Part shown: piece by piece, positions 24,297-33,332 of the stretch
Numbering within the stretch: the stretch's first letter is position 1
How the letters are laid out: the number at the start of each line of letters is the position of its first letter
From: Citrobacter freundii
GTDB taxonomy: Bacteria; Bacteroidota; Bacteroidia; Chitinophagales; Chitinophagaceae
Direction: 5' to 3'
Assembly: GCA_003243445.1 (NCBI GenBank)
Contig: QFQQ01000041.1
Location: 1-54,347 of the forward strand
DNA length: 54,347 nt
The notes under the pieces: model-generated
Seen by the model: only the letters and a program-made list of their open reading frames with translations
Database searches by the model: none
Told to the model about the DNA's origin: nothing
Translations under genes and position numbers: made by a program

Positions 24297-25574
24297 TTAA
24301 TTCCCTTTATTACTCACCCTGTATTTCTTATTGACCTTCGGATTATTAAAGTATTTATTCAACTCTTCTTCCGACATATCATCCAGCGTTACATCCAACG
24401 GCACATCGATCACCTGCATCTGACTTTGCTTCAACTCTTCTTTCAACTTAGCCGTCTTTGACGCGATCAGCGGGTCGCGGTCACCAACGAGTGTATATTC
24501 AAACAGCATATAGTCCAGCCGCTTGATAGATGAACGCAACACTGCTGCCTGGTTTTGTTCAACCACTTTGTTCGGAGCCGTTGCTTCTTTCACGGGCACC
24601 AGCGCAACGCCTGCGCTTGGCAATATCTTACCAGCTGTTTCAGCAGAAGATCCCCCCGAGGTACTCAGGATCGTTCCGGTGAGGGCAGAAGTGGCAGAGG
24701 TCAGATCAAAAGAAGTACGTGCACCTTTGTTTTTCCGGATCTTTCTGTCGATCTGGAGAAAAGTGGCTTTAAGCACCATCGAATGTCTTCTTACCTGCGC
24801 ATACAATACATCGTATTCCTGTTTAGCGCGCGGGTAATTTAATGCATCCTTGACCGTGATGCGTACGTTGGCTGTATCCCTGATCTGGAATTTAGTGGTA
24901 GAACCAATAAAACTGAGGTTAAGCACCTTTGTCTTTACAGTATCCGTTTCCTTTACAAAATCAAAAGGGATCGTCCAGGAAAATTCATCGCCGCATTTCC
25001 TGACGGTCTTATAGTTCGAAATGGAAATGTTGCTGGTGAACAGGATGTCGTCAATGGTGAAATTCCCGGCTTCGCATTGTACGCTGAAACTGATCGTTTC
25101 GCCTTCTTCGGCAATAAGCGTTGTGCCCACAGAAGGCTTTAATTTAGGCAGGATCACTTCGGTATTGTAAAAAACCAGTACGAAACTCGTGTCTACCCGT
25201 TCCCTGGGGTTGGAAAGATTTTGCACGCCGAGTTTCACCGTATATTCTTCATCGTATTTCAGTTTACCCGAAAGGAAGAAAGATTTTTCAGCCTTGAAGG
25301 TCAGCATCCCATTGTCTTTATTGATCTTCAACCCAACCGGAGAATTTTTCAGGTACCAGTAATATTTCGATTCATCCCTGTTAATGGATAACTGATAAGA
25401 TAAAACAGAGTCGACATGCAGGGAAATATACGGGTTGAGATTAGTGATACGCAAGTTGCTGTCCTCCACCGGAACGGGCCTGTGCTGAAGACTGTCAGTG
25501 GTGACGTCCTGGCCATTCGCTACGGTTACGGATAATACAAATAGTACAAAGAAGTAAATGAGCTTCTTGAACAT
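24297..25574 (-). CDS. Secreted protein of unknown function with Ig-like repeats
   Basis: I cannot name this 425-residue protein. It has a signal peptide (MFKKLIYFFVLFVLSVTVANGQ), then beta-rich segments of cadherin/Ig-like character (LNPYISLHVDSVLSYQLSIN, MLTFKAEKSF, YDEEYTVKLGVQN) to about residue 245. A helical part (YDVLYAQVRRHSMVLKATF), a Ser/Thr/Gly-rich stretch (about 285-330) and an acidic helical C-terminus ending in the PKVNKKYRVSNKGN tail follow. It resembles putative Ig-domain proteins on the Bacteroidota surface. The start at 25572-25574 is preferred over a 17-codon longer frame because it begins the signal. Confidence 0.65.
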   Translation of the reverse strand: MFKKLIYFFVLFVLSVTVANGQDVTTDSLQHRPVPVEDSNLRITNLNPYISLHVDSVLSYQLSINRDESKYYWYLKNSPVGLKINKDNGMLTFKAEKSFFLSGKLKYDEEYTVKLGVQNLSNPRERVDTSFVLVFYNTEVILPKLKPSVGTTLIAEEGETISFSVQCEAGNFTIDDILFTSNISISNYKTVRKCGDEFSWTIPFDFVKETDTVKTKVLNLSFIGSTTKFQIRDTANVRITVKDALNYPRAKQEYDVLYAQVRRHSMVLKATFLQIDRKIRKNKGARTSFDLTSATSALTGTILSTSGGSSAETAGKILPSAGVALVPVKEATAPNKVVEQNQAAVLRSSIKRLDYMLFEYTLVGDRDPLIASKTAKLKEELKQSQMQVIDVPLDVTLDDMSEEELNKYFNNPKVNKKYRVSNKGN

Positions 25575-25647
25575 AGATTGTGTAATGTTGGTAATGTGAA
25601 CGCAAAAATAACAGATTTTAGACAATGCTTGTGCCAGAAAGGTTGGC

Positions 25648-25686
25648 AGTAAAAAAGAAAACCCCGTCGTAGAAACGATGGGGTGT
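25648..25686 (-). terminator. Terminator of the Hsp20 gene
   Basis: CCCCGTCG/CGATGGGG forms an 8-bp stem with one G-T pair. On the minus strand it is followed by TTTTCTTTTTT. It lies 33 bp beyond the hsp20 stop codon. Confidence 0.85.
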
Positions 25687-25718
25687 AAACCAAAACCAAC
25701 TGCTTATGAGAAAGATTC

Positions 25719-26180
25719 TTACTGAATATTTATTTCTTGTGCTGATGCTTTGACTACCTCTTTCTTTGGAAGGTTTAATGTCAGAACACCATTATTGTAT
25801 TTTGCTTCAATTCCGGCTGCATCGATCTTTTCATCAAGCGTGAAAGATCTTTTAAAAGAACGGAAGCTATACTCACGGCGGATTTGCTTGTCTGTTTTAA
25901 CAGCGTTATCTGCATTCTCTTTCACTTCTTCTTTTTTCTCTGCAGAAACCGTCAGCACATCCTGGTCAATGTTCACCTTAAAATCGGTTTTCTCAAATCC
26001 TGGAGCAACCACTTCAAGGCTATAGCCCTTTTCAGACTCTTTAATATTTACCGGGGCAAAACCTTTAAATACCTGATCTGTTCCATTTCTGTATAAGACG
26101 GGCAGCTCTGAAAAAAGGTCGTCCACTAAATTGTTAAAGCTTCTTTCAAATGGACGGCGGCCGAATTTTACGTGTGTCAT
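25719..26180 (-). CDS. Hsp20 / alpha-crystallin small heat-shock protein
   Basis: This 153-residue cytosolic holdase keeps unfolding proteins soluble for Hsp70/ClpB. The N-terminal arm (1-40) precedes the alpha-crystallin domain, with VNIKESEKGYSLEVVAPGFEKTDFKV, VSAEKKEE, RREYSFRSFKRSFTLDEKIDAAGIEAKYNNGVLTLNLPKK in successive strands. The C-terminal tail is short. Monocistronic with a strong terminator. No recognisable heat-shock operator (such as a CIRCE repeat) is visible in the 335-bp upstream gap. Confidence 0.93.
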   Translation of the reverse strand: MTHVKFGRRPFERSFNNLVDDLFSELPVLYRNGTDQVFKGFAPVNIKESEKGYSLEVVAPGFEKTDFKVNIDQDVLTVSAEKKEEVKENADNAVKTDKQIRREYSFRSFKRSFTLDEKIDAAGIEAKYNNGVLTLNLPKKEVVKASAQEINIQ

Positions 26181-26515
26181 AATCTATTTTTCTTTTTAGT
26201 TTTTATTGTTGATTACGACAAGTACTTTTCAAACCACGTACCACCAGCTTTTTACTCCCATTTTCCTGCCAGAGCTGCAAATCATTTCATTTTTATGTGC
26301 CATTATGTCCTTTTCGATTGAAAAATAATGACATAGTGTCTGTTTGAGGGTAATCTCTTTCGCGTTCATGTGACATGATAATCCCGGTTCACCGTAAATG
26401 AACAATTTCAACGAATCTGCGTTCTGATTGCGTGCATCCGTGCTAATTAGCGCCTATTCGTTTTAATTTCGCACATTGCTTAATTTCGCGCATAATTTAT
26501 AAATATCAACAAGCT
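26181..26515. other. Intergenic gap between hsp20 and bacilliredoxin
   Basis: This 335-bp AT-rich divergent gap holds no supported gene. About 26410-26500 contains loosely repeated TTTCGC/ATTGCG words like those at 11395-11542. I see no clear consensus promoter for either gene. Confidence 0.4.
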
Positions 26516-26932
26516 ATGTATCCAGCAGAAATAGTTACCCCGATGAAAGAAGAGCTGACAGACAACGGTTTTACCGAATTACTGAGTTCAGCTGATGTAA
26601 ACACTCAACTTGCTAAAGAAGGAACCACCCTCGTTATGATCAATTCTGTTTGTGGTTGCTCTGCCGGCAGTGCCCGCCCAGGCGTATTGATGGCGGTAGT
26701 AAATGCTAAAAACAAACCTGATTTCCTGACGACGTCTTTCGCAGGTTTCGATCTCGAAGCGATCAAAACCCTTCGTGAGCACCTGTTGCCTTATCCTCCA
26801 TCATCACCGGCGATCGCCCTCTTTAAAAATGGCCAGCTCGTTCACTTCATCGAGCGCCACCAGATCGAAGGCCGCCCTGCGCAGATGATTGCGAATAATT
26901 TGATTGGTGCGTTTGATGAATACTGCAACTAA
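26516..26932 (+). CDS. Bacilliredoxin (BrxA/BrxB, YphP family)
   Basis: This 138-residue cytosolic thioredoxin-fold protein removes bacillithiol from mixed disulphides on proteins in organisms that make that thiol. The active site is the CGC motif (Cys46 and Cys48 in NSVCGCSAGSARPG), exactly as in YphP/YqiW. The C-terminus KNGQLVHFIERHQIEGRPA is also typical. Chitinophagaceae are among groups reported or inferred to use bacillithiol, which fits, but no bsh gene is in view. Monocistronic, followed by a terminator inside a family A palindrome. Confidence 0.92.
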   Translation: MYPAEIVTPMKEELTDNGFTELLSSADVNTQLAKEGTTLVMINSVCGCSAGSARPGVLMAVVNAKNKPDFLTTSFAGFDLEAIKTLREHLLPYPPSSPAIALFKNGQLVHFIERHQIEGRPAQMIANNLIGAFDEYCN

Positions 26933-26935
26933 AAG

Positions 26936-27109
26936 GATGTTCGATGGCCGATGTTCGATGATCGAATGCTTTTGACATTATATCGCTTTTACAGAAGGAA
27001 TTTCTATAACAGGAAATTCCTTTCTTTTTTACAAGAGTCGAACCGGAGCCGAACATCGACCATCTACCATCTACCATCGATCATCAACCATCGATCATCC
27101 GCCATCGAA
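26936..27109. repeat. Heptamer palindrome (family A) enclosing a terminator
   Basis: The left arm 26936-26968 (GATGTTC, GATGGCC, GATGTTC, GATGATC) starts 3 bp after the bacilliredoxin stop. The right arm 27050-27109 has about eight CATC-type heptamers, more than the left. The interior contains the hairpin at 26994-27030. Unit number is unequal between arms. Confidence 0.8.
26994..27030 (+). terminator. Terminator of the bacilliredoxin gene
   Basis: GAAGGAATTTC / GAAATTCCTTTC stem followed by TTTTTT. Confidence 0.8.
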
Positions 27110-27180
27110 ACTATAAAATGCTGCCTGCTGTAAGCTCGCTTTTTGCCCGTATATTCGCCTGCTCAAAACCATCACGATAA

Positions 27181-28344
27181 ATGTATCCCAACCTATATTT
27201 CGCTTTCAGAGATCTTTTTGGTGTAGAATGGCCCTTTTTAAGGTTTGTCAATTCGTTTGGTTTTTTTGTGGCTATCTCGTTCATACTTGCTGCGGTGATA
27301 CTGACGGCTGAACTGAAGCGCAAGAGCCGGGAAGGTTTGTTGCAGCCAACTGAAATGCAGGTAATGGTAGGGCAGCCTGCTACCGCGGTAGAGCTGATCC
27401 TGAATTTTCTGCTGGGTTTCCTGCTTGGCTATAAAATACTGGCTCTTTTTATTATGGATAATTCCGCTACGGAAGATCCGCAACAATTTATTTTTTCCGG
27501 TATCGGAAGCTGGCCTGCAGGCATCCTGCTCGGTGCCCTGTTTGCCGGAATGAAATGGTGGGAAAAGAATAAGCAGAAACTCCCAAAGCCGGAAAAACGC
27601 GCTATCCGTATCTGGCCGCAGGACAGAGTGGGGGAGATGACCATTCTTGCCCTGATCTTTGGTCTGATCGGCGCCAAGCTGTTCGATATTTTTGAGAACT
27701 GGGGCGATTTCCTGAAACACCCTTCCTCTTATATCCTTTCTCCTGCAGGTTTAACATTTTATGGAGGATTGATCTGTGCCGCTATTGCGATCTGGGTCTA
27801 TGCCCGCAAAAACAATATCGGTTTCTGGCACCTGAATGACGCCGCTGCGCCTGCCCTGATGCTGGCTTATGGCACCGGCCGGATCGGTTGCCAGGTAGCA
27901 GGTGATGGTGATTGGGGGATCGAAAACCTTAATCCAAAGCCATTTAGCTGGTTGCCCGACTGGATGTGGGCCTACACTTACCCGAACAATGTAAACGAAG
28001 CCGGTCGTCAGATTCCCGGCTGCGTTGGAAAATACTGCAACGAACTGCCCGTTCCCGTTTACCCCACTCCGTTCTATGAGGTGATCATGGGCATTCTTCT
28101 TTTTGTCCTGCTCTGGTCAGTCCGCAAGCGGCTCAAAATCCCGGGCACCCTTTTTGCGCTTTATCTCATGGTGAATGGCGTGGAAAGGTTCCTGATCGAA
28201 AAGATCAGGGTCAATACGCACCTCGATCTTTTAGGTTTTCATCCAACGCAGGCTGAAGTGATCTCGACCTTGCTTTTCCTGGCCGGTCTGGTTCTCTGGA
28301 TCGTGCTGAACAGAAGGGCAAAGACCGCGAAATCCACATCCTGA
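27181..28344 (+). CDS. lgt: Prolipoprotein diacylglyceryl transferase
   Basis: This inner-membrane enzyme transfers diacylglycerol from phosphatidylglycerol to the lipobox cysteine of prolipoproteins, the first step of lipoprotein maturation. It has 387 residues with about seven membrane helices. The signature GTGRIGCQVAGDGDWG matches the Lgt motif around the essential Arg and Asp. Further matches are GLTFYGGLICA and the C-terminal VNGVERFLIEKIRVN. It is longer than proteobacterial Lgt (about 290) through an N-terminal extra helix and a Cys-containing loop near 290 (IPGCVGKYCNELPVPVYPTPFYE). Several lipoproteins in the window would be clients. Confidence 0.95.
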   Translation: MYPNLYFAFRDLFGVEWPFLRFVNSFGFFVAISFILAAVILTAELKRKSREGLLQPTEMQVMVGQPATAVELILNFLLGFLLGYKILALFIMDNSATEDPQQFIFSGIGSWPAGILLGALFAGMKWWEKNKQKLPKPEKRAIRIWPQDRVGEMTILALIFGLIGAKLFDIFENWGDFLKHPSSYILSPAGLTFYGGLICAAIAIWVYARKNNIGFWHLNDAAAPALMLAYGTGRIGCQVAGDGDWGIENLNPKPFSWLPDWMWAYTYPNNVNEAGRQIPGCVGKYCNELPVPVYPTPFYEVIMGILLFVLLWSVRKRLKIPGTLFALYLMVNGVERFLIEKIRVNTHLDLLGFHPTQAEVISTLLFLAGLVLWIVLNRRAKTAKSTS

Positions 28345-28601
28345 CAAGGCTTGAACCGATTTAGGGAATTTTTGGCGAAAGCCTCCAAACGCGCCACCAG
28401 CAAAGCTTTCAGCATTGAAGGCCCGGAATATAATTACTTACAGTCAATTTGCAGATAATAATTATGCACATCGGCTATGAGATTCCGGGATTGCAATGTA
28501 TTTTTGCAGACGGTTCGGGACGGTTTTATTTCACTACACTTTGCATATCCTGCAAACAAAGACTGTCTATTATTGTTTTTATTTAAACAGACAGATTCAT
28601 T

Positions 28602-29459
28602 ATGAGGCAACTCAAAATTGCTACCCAGATTACCAACAGGGACTCTCAGGCGGTTGAGAAGTACCTTCAGGAGATCTCGAAGATTTCTATGATCACACCT
28701 GAAGAGGAAACCACGCTTGCTCAGCGTATCAAGATGGGAGATCAGAAAGCATTGGACAAACTTGTTCAGGCTAACCTCCGCTTCGTGGTATCTGTTGCAA
28801 AGCAATACCAGCACCAGGGTCTTTCGTTGAGTGATCTCATTAACGAGGGCAACCTCGGCCTTATTAAAGCGGCACAACGCTTTGATGAAACCAAAGGTTT
28901 CAAATTTATTTCTTACGCTGTATGGTGGATCCGCCAGTCTATCTTACAGGCGTTGGCAGAGCAAGGCAGATTAGTCCGCCTGCCTCAAAACAAAATTGGC
29001 ACGTACAACAAGGCTAACAAAGCTTACATGGCTTTCGAGCAGGAGCACGAAAGAGAACCATCAACAGAAGAGTTGGCTGAATTACTGGAAATGAGTGAGA
29101 CTGAGATCAACAACATTTTCCAAAGCAACACCCGTCACACTTCACTCGATGCACCCGTGCACGAAGCGGAAGACGTTGCAATGGGTGACCTGCTGGAAGG
29201 TGGTGATGATACAGACGATGACGTGATGAAAGATTCGCTGCGAAATGAGATCCGTCGCGTACTCAAATCACTCAGCCCAAGGGAAGCTGAGATCGTGAAC
29301 GCTTATTTCGGCCTCGACGGCGAACAAGGCGTTACTATCGAACAGATCGGGCAGAAATACGATCTTACCAAAGAACGTATCCGTCAGATCAAGGAAAGAG
29401 CGATCAAGCGTTTGCAGAAAGCCCGCTACAGCAGCGCGCTGAAAGCATACCTCGGTTAA
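28602..29459 (+). CDS. rpoD: Primary sigma factor of RNA polymerase (RpoD/SigA type)
   Basis: The 285-residue sigma-70 protein starts directly at region 1.2 (AVEKYLQEISKISMITPEEE) without region 1.1, as is usual for the Bacteroidota housekeeping sigma. Region 2 has LRFVVSVAKQYQHQGLSLSD, then GNLGLIKAAQRFDETKG and FKFISYAVWWIRQSI, which melt the -7 box. Region 3 has REPSTEELAELLEMS. Region 4 has YFGLDGEQGVTIEQIGQ and TKERIRQIKERAIKRLQ, which read the -33 element. This protein is expected to read the TTTG / TAnnTTTG promoters listed here. A strong terminator follows. Confidence 0.95.
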   Translation: MRQLKIATQITNRDSQAVEKYLQEISKISMITPEEETTLAQRIKMGDQKALDKLVQANLRFVVSVAKQYQHQGLSLSDLINEGNLGLIKAAQRFDETKGFKFISYAVWWIRQSILQALAEQGRLVRLPQNKIGTYNKANKAYMAFEQEHEREPSTEELAELLEMSETEINNIFQSNTRHTSLDAPVHEAEDVAMGDLLEGGDDTDDDVMKDSLRNEIRRVLKSLSPREAEIVNAYFGLDGEQGVTIEQIGQKYDLTKERIRQIKERAIKRLQKARYSSALKAYLG

Positions 29460-29631
29460 TCCGGTAACCAATTCCTAACCAGAGGAGAAAGATCAACCTC
29501 CGCCTTCGCCCTGGCGACGGTGGAATAAAATAGCAGCACTCCGGCTTCGGCCGGAAAATCCTGCCAGGCTAATGCAAGGGCAATCCGCCTTCGCTGAAGC
29601 TTCGGCAGACAAGTCGGTGGGTTTATTTAAG

Positions 29632-29675
29632 AAGACAGCTCCGGGCATATTTTTGACCGGGGCTGTTTTTTTTGT
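29632..29675 (+). terminator. Terminator downstream of rpoD
   Basis: ACAGCTCCGG pairs with CCGGGGCTGT (one G-T pair), followed by eight T. It lies 175 bp after the stop, so rpoD may carry a long 3' UTR that contains short CTTCGGC/GCCGGAA hairpins. Confidence 0.75.
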
Positions 29676-29864
29676 TGTCTGTTGACCGTTGTCGGTTGCC
29701 AGGTACAGGTGTTCAATGGTGTTAATTGCATTTTTCTTCGGTACCCACTCGGTGTTTCCCCGGTCTCGCGGCAGTCTTCCTATAGTCTTTCTACAGTCTA
29801 TAGGCGTTTCTGGTTCTGCCTGCTCCACGAATCTGCCCCGACTTGCCAGTAAAGTATTATAGTA

Positions 29865-30018
29865 GTTCGATGATCGATGGCTGATGGCCGACTTAACACC
29901 ATAGAAGGGACATAACCCGGTAATACAGCGATGAAATGGTTGATAAGATGCAGGAGCTTCGGCCAAAAGAGATGAAATCGGCCATCAGCCATCAGCCATC
30001 GGTCATCGGCCATCAAAC
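29865..30018. repeat. Heptamer palindrome (family A) in the rpoD-tolC gap
   Basis: The left arm 29865-29894 (GATGATC, GATGGCT, GATGGCC) and right arm 29975-30018 (CATCAGC, CATCAGC, CATCGGT, CATCGGC, CATC) are inverted. The right arm has more units. The interior is about 80 bp with no obvious terminator. Confidence 0.8.
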
Positions 30019-30029
30019 TGCTTTGAGGC

Positions 30030-30077
30030 TAACCAGCAAGTTGAGTTATCTAACCCAAACTTGCTGGTTATAGCTTT
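30030..30077 (+). terminator. Strong hairpin with T-tract, no gene assigned
   Basis: A perfect 13-bp stem TAACCAGCAAGTT/AACTTGCTGGTTA with 15-nt loop is followed by TAGCTTTTTG. It looks like an intrinsic terminator about 600 bp beyond rpoD, where I see no gene. It may end a small RNA or an rpoD read-through transcript. Confidence 0.6.
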
Positions 30078-30375
30078 TTGATTGTTCGTTGTCCTAAAGG
30101 CGTCATCTTTTAGATGCTGTATATTCCCGGACCATCATTCAGTCCGTTTGATTCCCTGAAACTTCCTCTTTCCCTCCCCAGATTCCGGGGACCAACAGAG
30201 GAGCTTTCGAGGAGGCAAAGAGGAGAATCCGGGGAGAAATTACCGAACTCAAAGGGTTTTCGGGGAGCCCGCCAGGGATTTTAACGCTTACCGCAAAATA
30301 GTTGGCGGATTTTGAAATAAGATTGGCCATTCGGCCGTCGAACAAATCAGCGACCCTTAAAAACCTGAGATAATT

Positions 30376-30408
30376 ATCGACCATCGACCATCGAACATCC
30401 GCCATCGA
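30376..30408. repeat. Single-arm heptamer array (family A)
   Basis: CATCGAC, CATCGAA, CATCCGC, CATCGAT-type units with no clear mirrored partner nearby. Confidence 0.6.
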
Positions 30409-30549
30409 TTCCCTCCAACACACAGAAATTATACAATTGTTTAACTCCCTTTTTGCATTTAATTGATTTCTAATGGTATCCGTTACCGCTCATCCAAAAA
30501 AAATAAGATTTCGCCGGGTCGGGTAGCAATTTATAATAATCTTTCCCCG

Positions 30550-30557
30550 TACATTTG
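30550..30557 (+). promoter_or_regulatory. -7 box TACATTTG upstream of the efflux operon
   Basis: Exact TAnnTTTG match 141 bp before the tolC-like ATG. No -33 TTTG at the right distance. If used, the 5' UTR would be about 130 nt. Confidence 0.4.
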
Positions 30558-30697
30558 CATGCCGATCCTCCATTGATTCCCATATTTTTAATCCGCCTTC
30601 ATTGAGGCGGAACTGCTATTACCACCACCGCAGGTGAATAACGATTGCATTGCCCGAAGCATGTAAAATAAACTTGTTATATCTATAGATCAACATT

Positions 30698-32032
30698 ATG
30701 AGAAAGAGTCGGTCCCGTTTTTCCCTTAGTTTACTGGTCCCTGCTTTTCTGTTTTCTGCCGCTTCGTTTGCACAAACACAAAGCGCAGACAGCCTCCTGC
30801 AGGACGCCAGCCTCCCGAATGTGATACAGTATGCACTTAAAAGACAACCCCTGATCCAGCAGTCACTGATCGATGAACAGATCACCGATCTGCAGGTGAA
30901 GTCGAAACTTGCCGACTGGTATCCACAGATCAATTTCAATTACCTGTTGCAGCACAACTTCGAGGTTCAAACCAATATCATTGGTGGCAACCCCGTAAAG
31001 CTTGGCGTGGACAATACCTCCGCTTTCCAGTTCGGCGCAACACAAACGATCTTCAACCGCGACGTGTTGCTGGCCTTGCGCTCACGCAATGATGTGCAGT
31101 TGCAGGCGAGACAACAAACCACCTACAATAAGATTGACCTGGTGGTGAACGTCACAAAAGCATTCTATGCAGTGCTCGCCACACAACAACAGATCAGGGT
31201 TGTGCAGGAAACCATCACCAGGCTTGAAAGAAGCCTGAAAGATTCCCGCGCAGCTTATGATGCAGGCGTTGCCGATAAAACGGATTACAAACGTGCCACC
31301 ATCGCGCTTAACAATGCGATCGCAACGCGTAAGTCGACAGAGGAGTCACTGAAAGCAAACCTCGAAAACCTCAAAGCTGCAATGAATTACCCGGTAAGCA
31401 GCCAGTTGAACATCGCTTATGACAGCGCCGCCCTGGAGAATGCCATCCCACAGGATACGCTTGCCATCGTTGATATCAGCGGAAGGATCGAATATCAGCA
31501 ATTGCAAACCCTGAAGAGATTGCAGGAAGCGAACCTGAAGTACAACAAGTGGAGCTTTATTCCAACACTCTCCGCCAATGGCGCTTACAATTTCAACTAC
31601 CTGAATGACCGGTTCTCCAAACTGTACAGCACTTCTTATCCAGCTTCCTATATCGGTCTGACGCTTGGCCTGCCGATCTTCCAGGGCGGAAAAAGAAAAT
31701 ACAACATCAAGCAGGCTGAATGGCAATTGAAACGGGTAGACCTGGATATTGTAAATCTTGAGAATTCTGTAAACGCGGAATACACATCTGCACTCGCTTC
31801 CTACAAAAGCAGCCTGGCCAATTATCTCGCTGTAAAAGAGAATGTGCAGCTTGCACAGGAAGTGTACGATGTGATCGATCTGCAATACAGGAACGGTATC
31901 AAAGCCTACCTGGAAGTGATCACCGCGGAAACAGATCTGCGCACCGCACAGATCAACTACTTCAATGCACTTTACAGTGTACTGAGTGCAAAGGCGGATG
32001 TGCAGCGTGCGTTAGGAACGGTACAATATTAA
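30698..32032 (+). CDS. TolC-family outer-membrane efflux channel
   Basis: The 444-residue protein has a signal peptide (1-26, cut at ASFAQ). It is followed by two OEP repeats of long alpha-helices with two short beta segments each, the layout of TolC/OprM: residues about 40-235 and 250-440. Visible features include the internal helical pairs (VQETITRLERSLKDSRAAYDAG, VQLAQEVYDVIDLQYRNGIKAYLEV) and the motif GLTLGLPIFQGGKRKYNIKQAE. It forms the outer-membrane duct of the RND system encoded by the next two genes. No lipobox. It is the first gene of the operon; a family D palindrome separates it from the adaptor gene. Confidence 0.93.
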   Translation: MRKSRSRFSLSLLVPAFLFSAASFAQTQSADSLLQDASLPNVIQYALKRQPLIQQSLIDEQITDLQVKSKLADWYPQINFNYLLQHNFEVQTNIIGGNPVKLGVDNTSAFQFGATQTIFNRDVLLALRSRNDVQLQARQQTTYNKIDLVVNVTKAFYAVLATQQQIRVVQETITRLERSLKDSRAAYDAGVADKTDYKRATIALNNAIATRKSTEESLKANLENLKAAMNYPVSSQLNIAYDSAALENAIPQDTLAIVDISGRIEYQQLQTLKRLQEANLKYNKWSFIPTLSANGAYNFNYLNDRFSKLYSTSYPASYIGLTLGLPIFQGGKRKYNIKQAEWQLKRVDLDIVNLENSVNAEYTSALASYKSSLANYLAVKENVQLAQEVYDVIDLQYRNGIKAYLEVITAETDLRTAQINYFNALYSVLSAKADVQRALGTVQY

Positions 32033-32040
32033 ATTTGAAA

Positions 32041-32148
32041 AATTAAGTAAAAAGTAAAAAGTCAAAAGTAAAAAAATCACACTGTAGATAAAGAACAGTC
32101 ATCCTTTAACGCAGAATTTTTTACTTTTTACTTTTGAATTTTTACTTA
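32041..32148. repeat. A/T heptamer palindrome (family D) inside the efflux operon
   Basis: The left arm 32041-32077 and right arm 32112-32148 are inverted arrays of AAAAGTA/AAAAGTC/AAAATTC heptamers. They fill most of the 154-bp gap between the channel and adaptor genes. Confidence 0.85.
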
Positions 32149-32186
32149 TTCTCCTTGTTAACAATCGAATACTATAATAGAGAATT

Positions 32187-33332
32187 ATGTTATCATCAAT
32201 CAAAACATGGTCTGTAATTAGTTGCGCCGCTTTACTGGCTGCCTGTGGCGGAAAGCAATCAGCTCAGCAGGCTGGTCCTCCTCCGGCCGTTCCAGTTACC
32301 GTAACCGAAGCTCAGGCAACTAATGCCGTTTATTACGATGAATATCCCGGAACAGTGGTCGCATTGAATCAGACAGAGATCAGGGCACAGGTGACAGGTT
32401 ATATTACCGGTATTTATTTTAAAGACGGCGATAAGGTGAGCAAAGGCCAGCGCCTCTATTCCATCGATCAGCAACTTTACAGCGCCAACGTGGATCAGGC
32501 AACAGCAAATCTCGCGGTTCAGGAAACAAATCTTCTGAAAGCGCAGAAAGATGCTGACCGCTATCATGAACTGGATAAAAAAGATGCGATCGCCAAACAA
32601 CAGGTGGATTATGCAGATGCTGCATTGGAAGCTGCAAAGAAACAGGTGGCTGCTGCTAAGGCAAATGTAAACGCGGTAAAAGCGAATGTAAACTTTGCTA
32701 CCATCGTTGCACCTTTCTCCGGCACGATCGGTATCTCACAGGTGCGCAGCGGTACTTCCGTGATCGCGGGCTCAACTGTGTTGAATACGATCTCAACAGA
32801 TGATCCGATGGCTGTTGACTTTTCTGTAGATCAGAAATCATACTACCAGTTTGCAAAACTGCAGACTTCCAAAAAAGCAGGTGATTCCACTTTTTCGATC
32901 GCATTCGGTAAAGATGTGTATCCATTCTTTGGATCAGTAAATACGATCGACCGTGCAGTGGATCCTCAAACAGGAACCATCAAGATCCGGTTGTCTTTTC
33001 CTAATAAGGACAAGATCCTGAAAGCAGGTATGAACACAACGGTGAGGGTATTGAACAGTGGCGCCGGTGAATCGATCCTCATTCCATACAAAGCGGTTAC
33101 AGAGCAGCTCGGTGAATTCTTTGTATACGTAGTGGGTGACAGCAGCAAGGTCTCTCAGCGCAAACTTGTTCTTGGCAATCCCATTGGTGCAAACATCATT
33201 GTAAAAGATGGCTTGAAGCAAGGCGAGAAGATCGTGGTGGAAGGTATGCAGAACCTGCGTGAAGGTGCAAAGATCCAGGAAAAACAACCGGGAGATGATC
33301 AGCCGGCAGGAGCACAGCCTGCAAAAAAATAA
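32187..33332 (+). CDS. RND efflux periplasmic adaptor lipoprotein (AcrA/HlyD family)
   Basis: The 381-residue protein has a lipobox with Cys20 (LLAACGG). Membrane-fusion-protein domains follow: lipoyl halves (VVALNQTEIRAQVTGYI and FATIVAPFSGTIGISQVRSGT), a coiled-coil hairpin (about 95-165, NLAVQETNLLKAQKDADRYHEL, repeated AAKKQVAAAKANVNAVKANV), a beta-barrel and a membrane-proximal domain (DRAVDPQTGTIKIRLSFPN). The C-terminus is a Pro/Ala/Lys tail. It bridges the inner-membrane pump and TolC-like channel. It lies 117 bp before the pump gene. Confidence 0.95.
   Translation: MLSSIKTWSVISCAALLAACGGKQSAQQAGPPPAVPVTVTEAQATNAVYYDEYPGTVVALNQTEIRAQVTGYITGIYFKDGDKVSKGQRLYSIDQQLYSANVDQATANLAVQETNLLKAQKDADRYHELDKKDAIAKQQVDYADAALEAAKKQVAAAKANVNAVKANVNFATIVAPFSGTIGISQVRSGTSVIAGSTVLNTISTDDPMAVDFSVDQKSYYQFAKLQTSKKAGDSTFSIAFGKDVYPFFGSVNTIDRAVDPQTGTIKIRLSFPNKDKILKAGMNTTVRVLNSGAGESILIPYKAVTEQLGEFFVYVVGDSSKVSQRKLVLGNPIGANIIVKDGLKQGEKIVVEGMQNLREGAKIQEKQPGDDQPAGAQPAKK

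Larger units (their letters stand above)
29460..30697. other. 1.24-kb non-coding region between rpoD and the efflux operon
   Basis: No open frame here has a credible start, composition or domain; those present run through hairpins and repeats. It contains the rpoD terminator, a family A palindrome (29865-30018), a strong isolated hairpin (30030-30070), a purine/pyrimidine-rich inverted segment (about 30163-30240, CTCCCCAGATTC versus GAATCCGGGGAG), a single-arm heptamer array (30376-30408) and a partial promoter at 30550. An unannotated small RNA cannot be excluded. Confidence 0.6.

Noticed and set aside
26181..26515. Sigma-54 type promoter for hsp20
   Set aside because: TGGCAC and TTGCA occur on the minus strand but 16 bp apart instead of 5, so they do not form a sigma-54 site.
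29493..29966. Leftward open frame of 157 codons in the rpoD-tolC gap
   Set aside because: It runs through the rpoD terminator and the left arm of a heptamer palindrome. It has no signal, domain or regular composition and is most likely chance.
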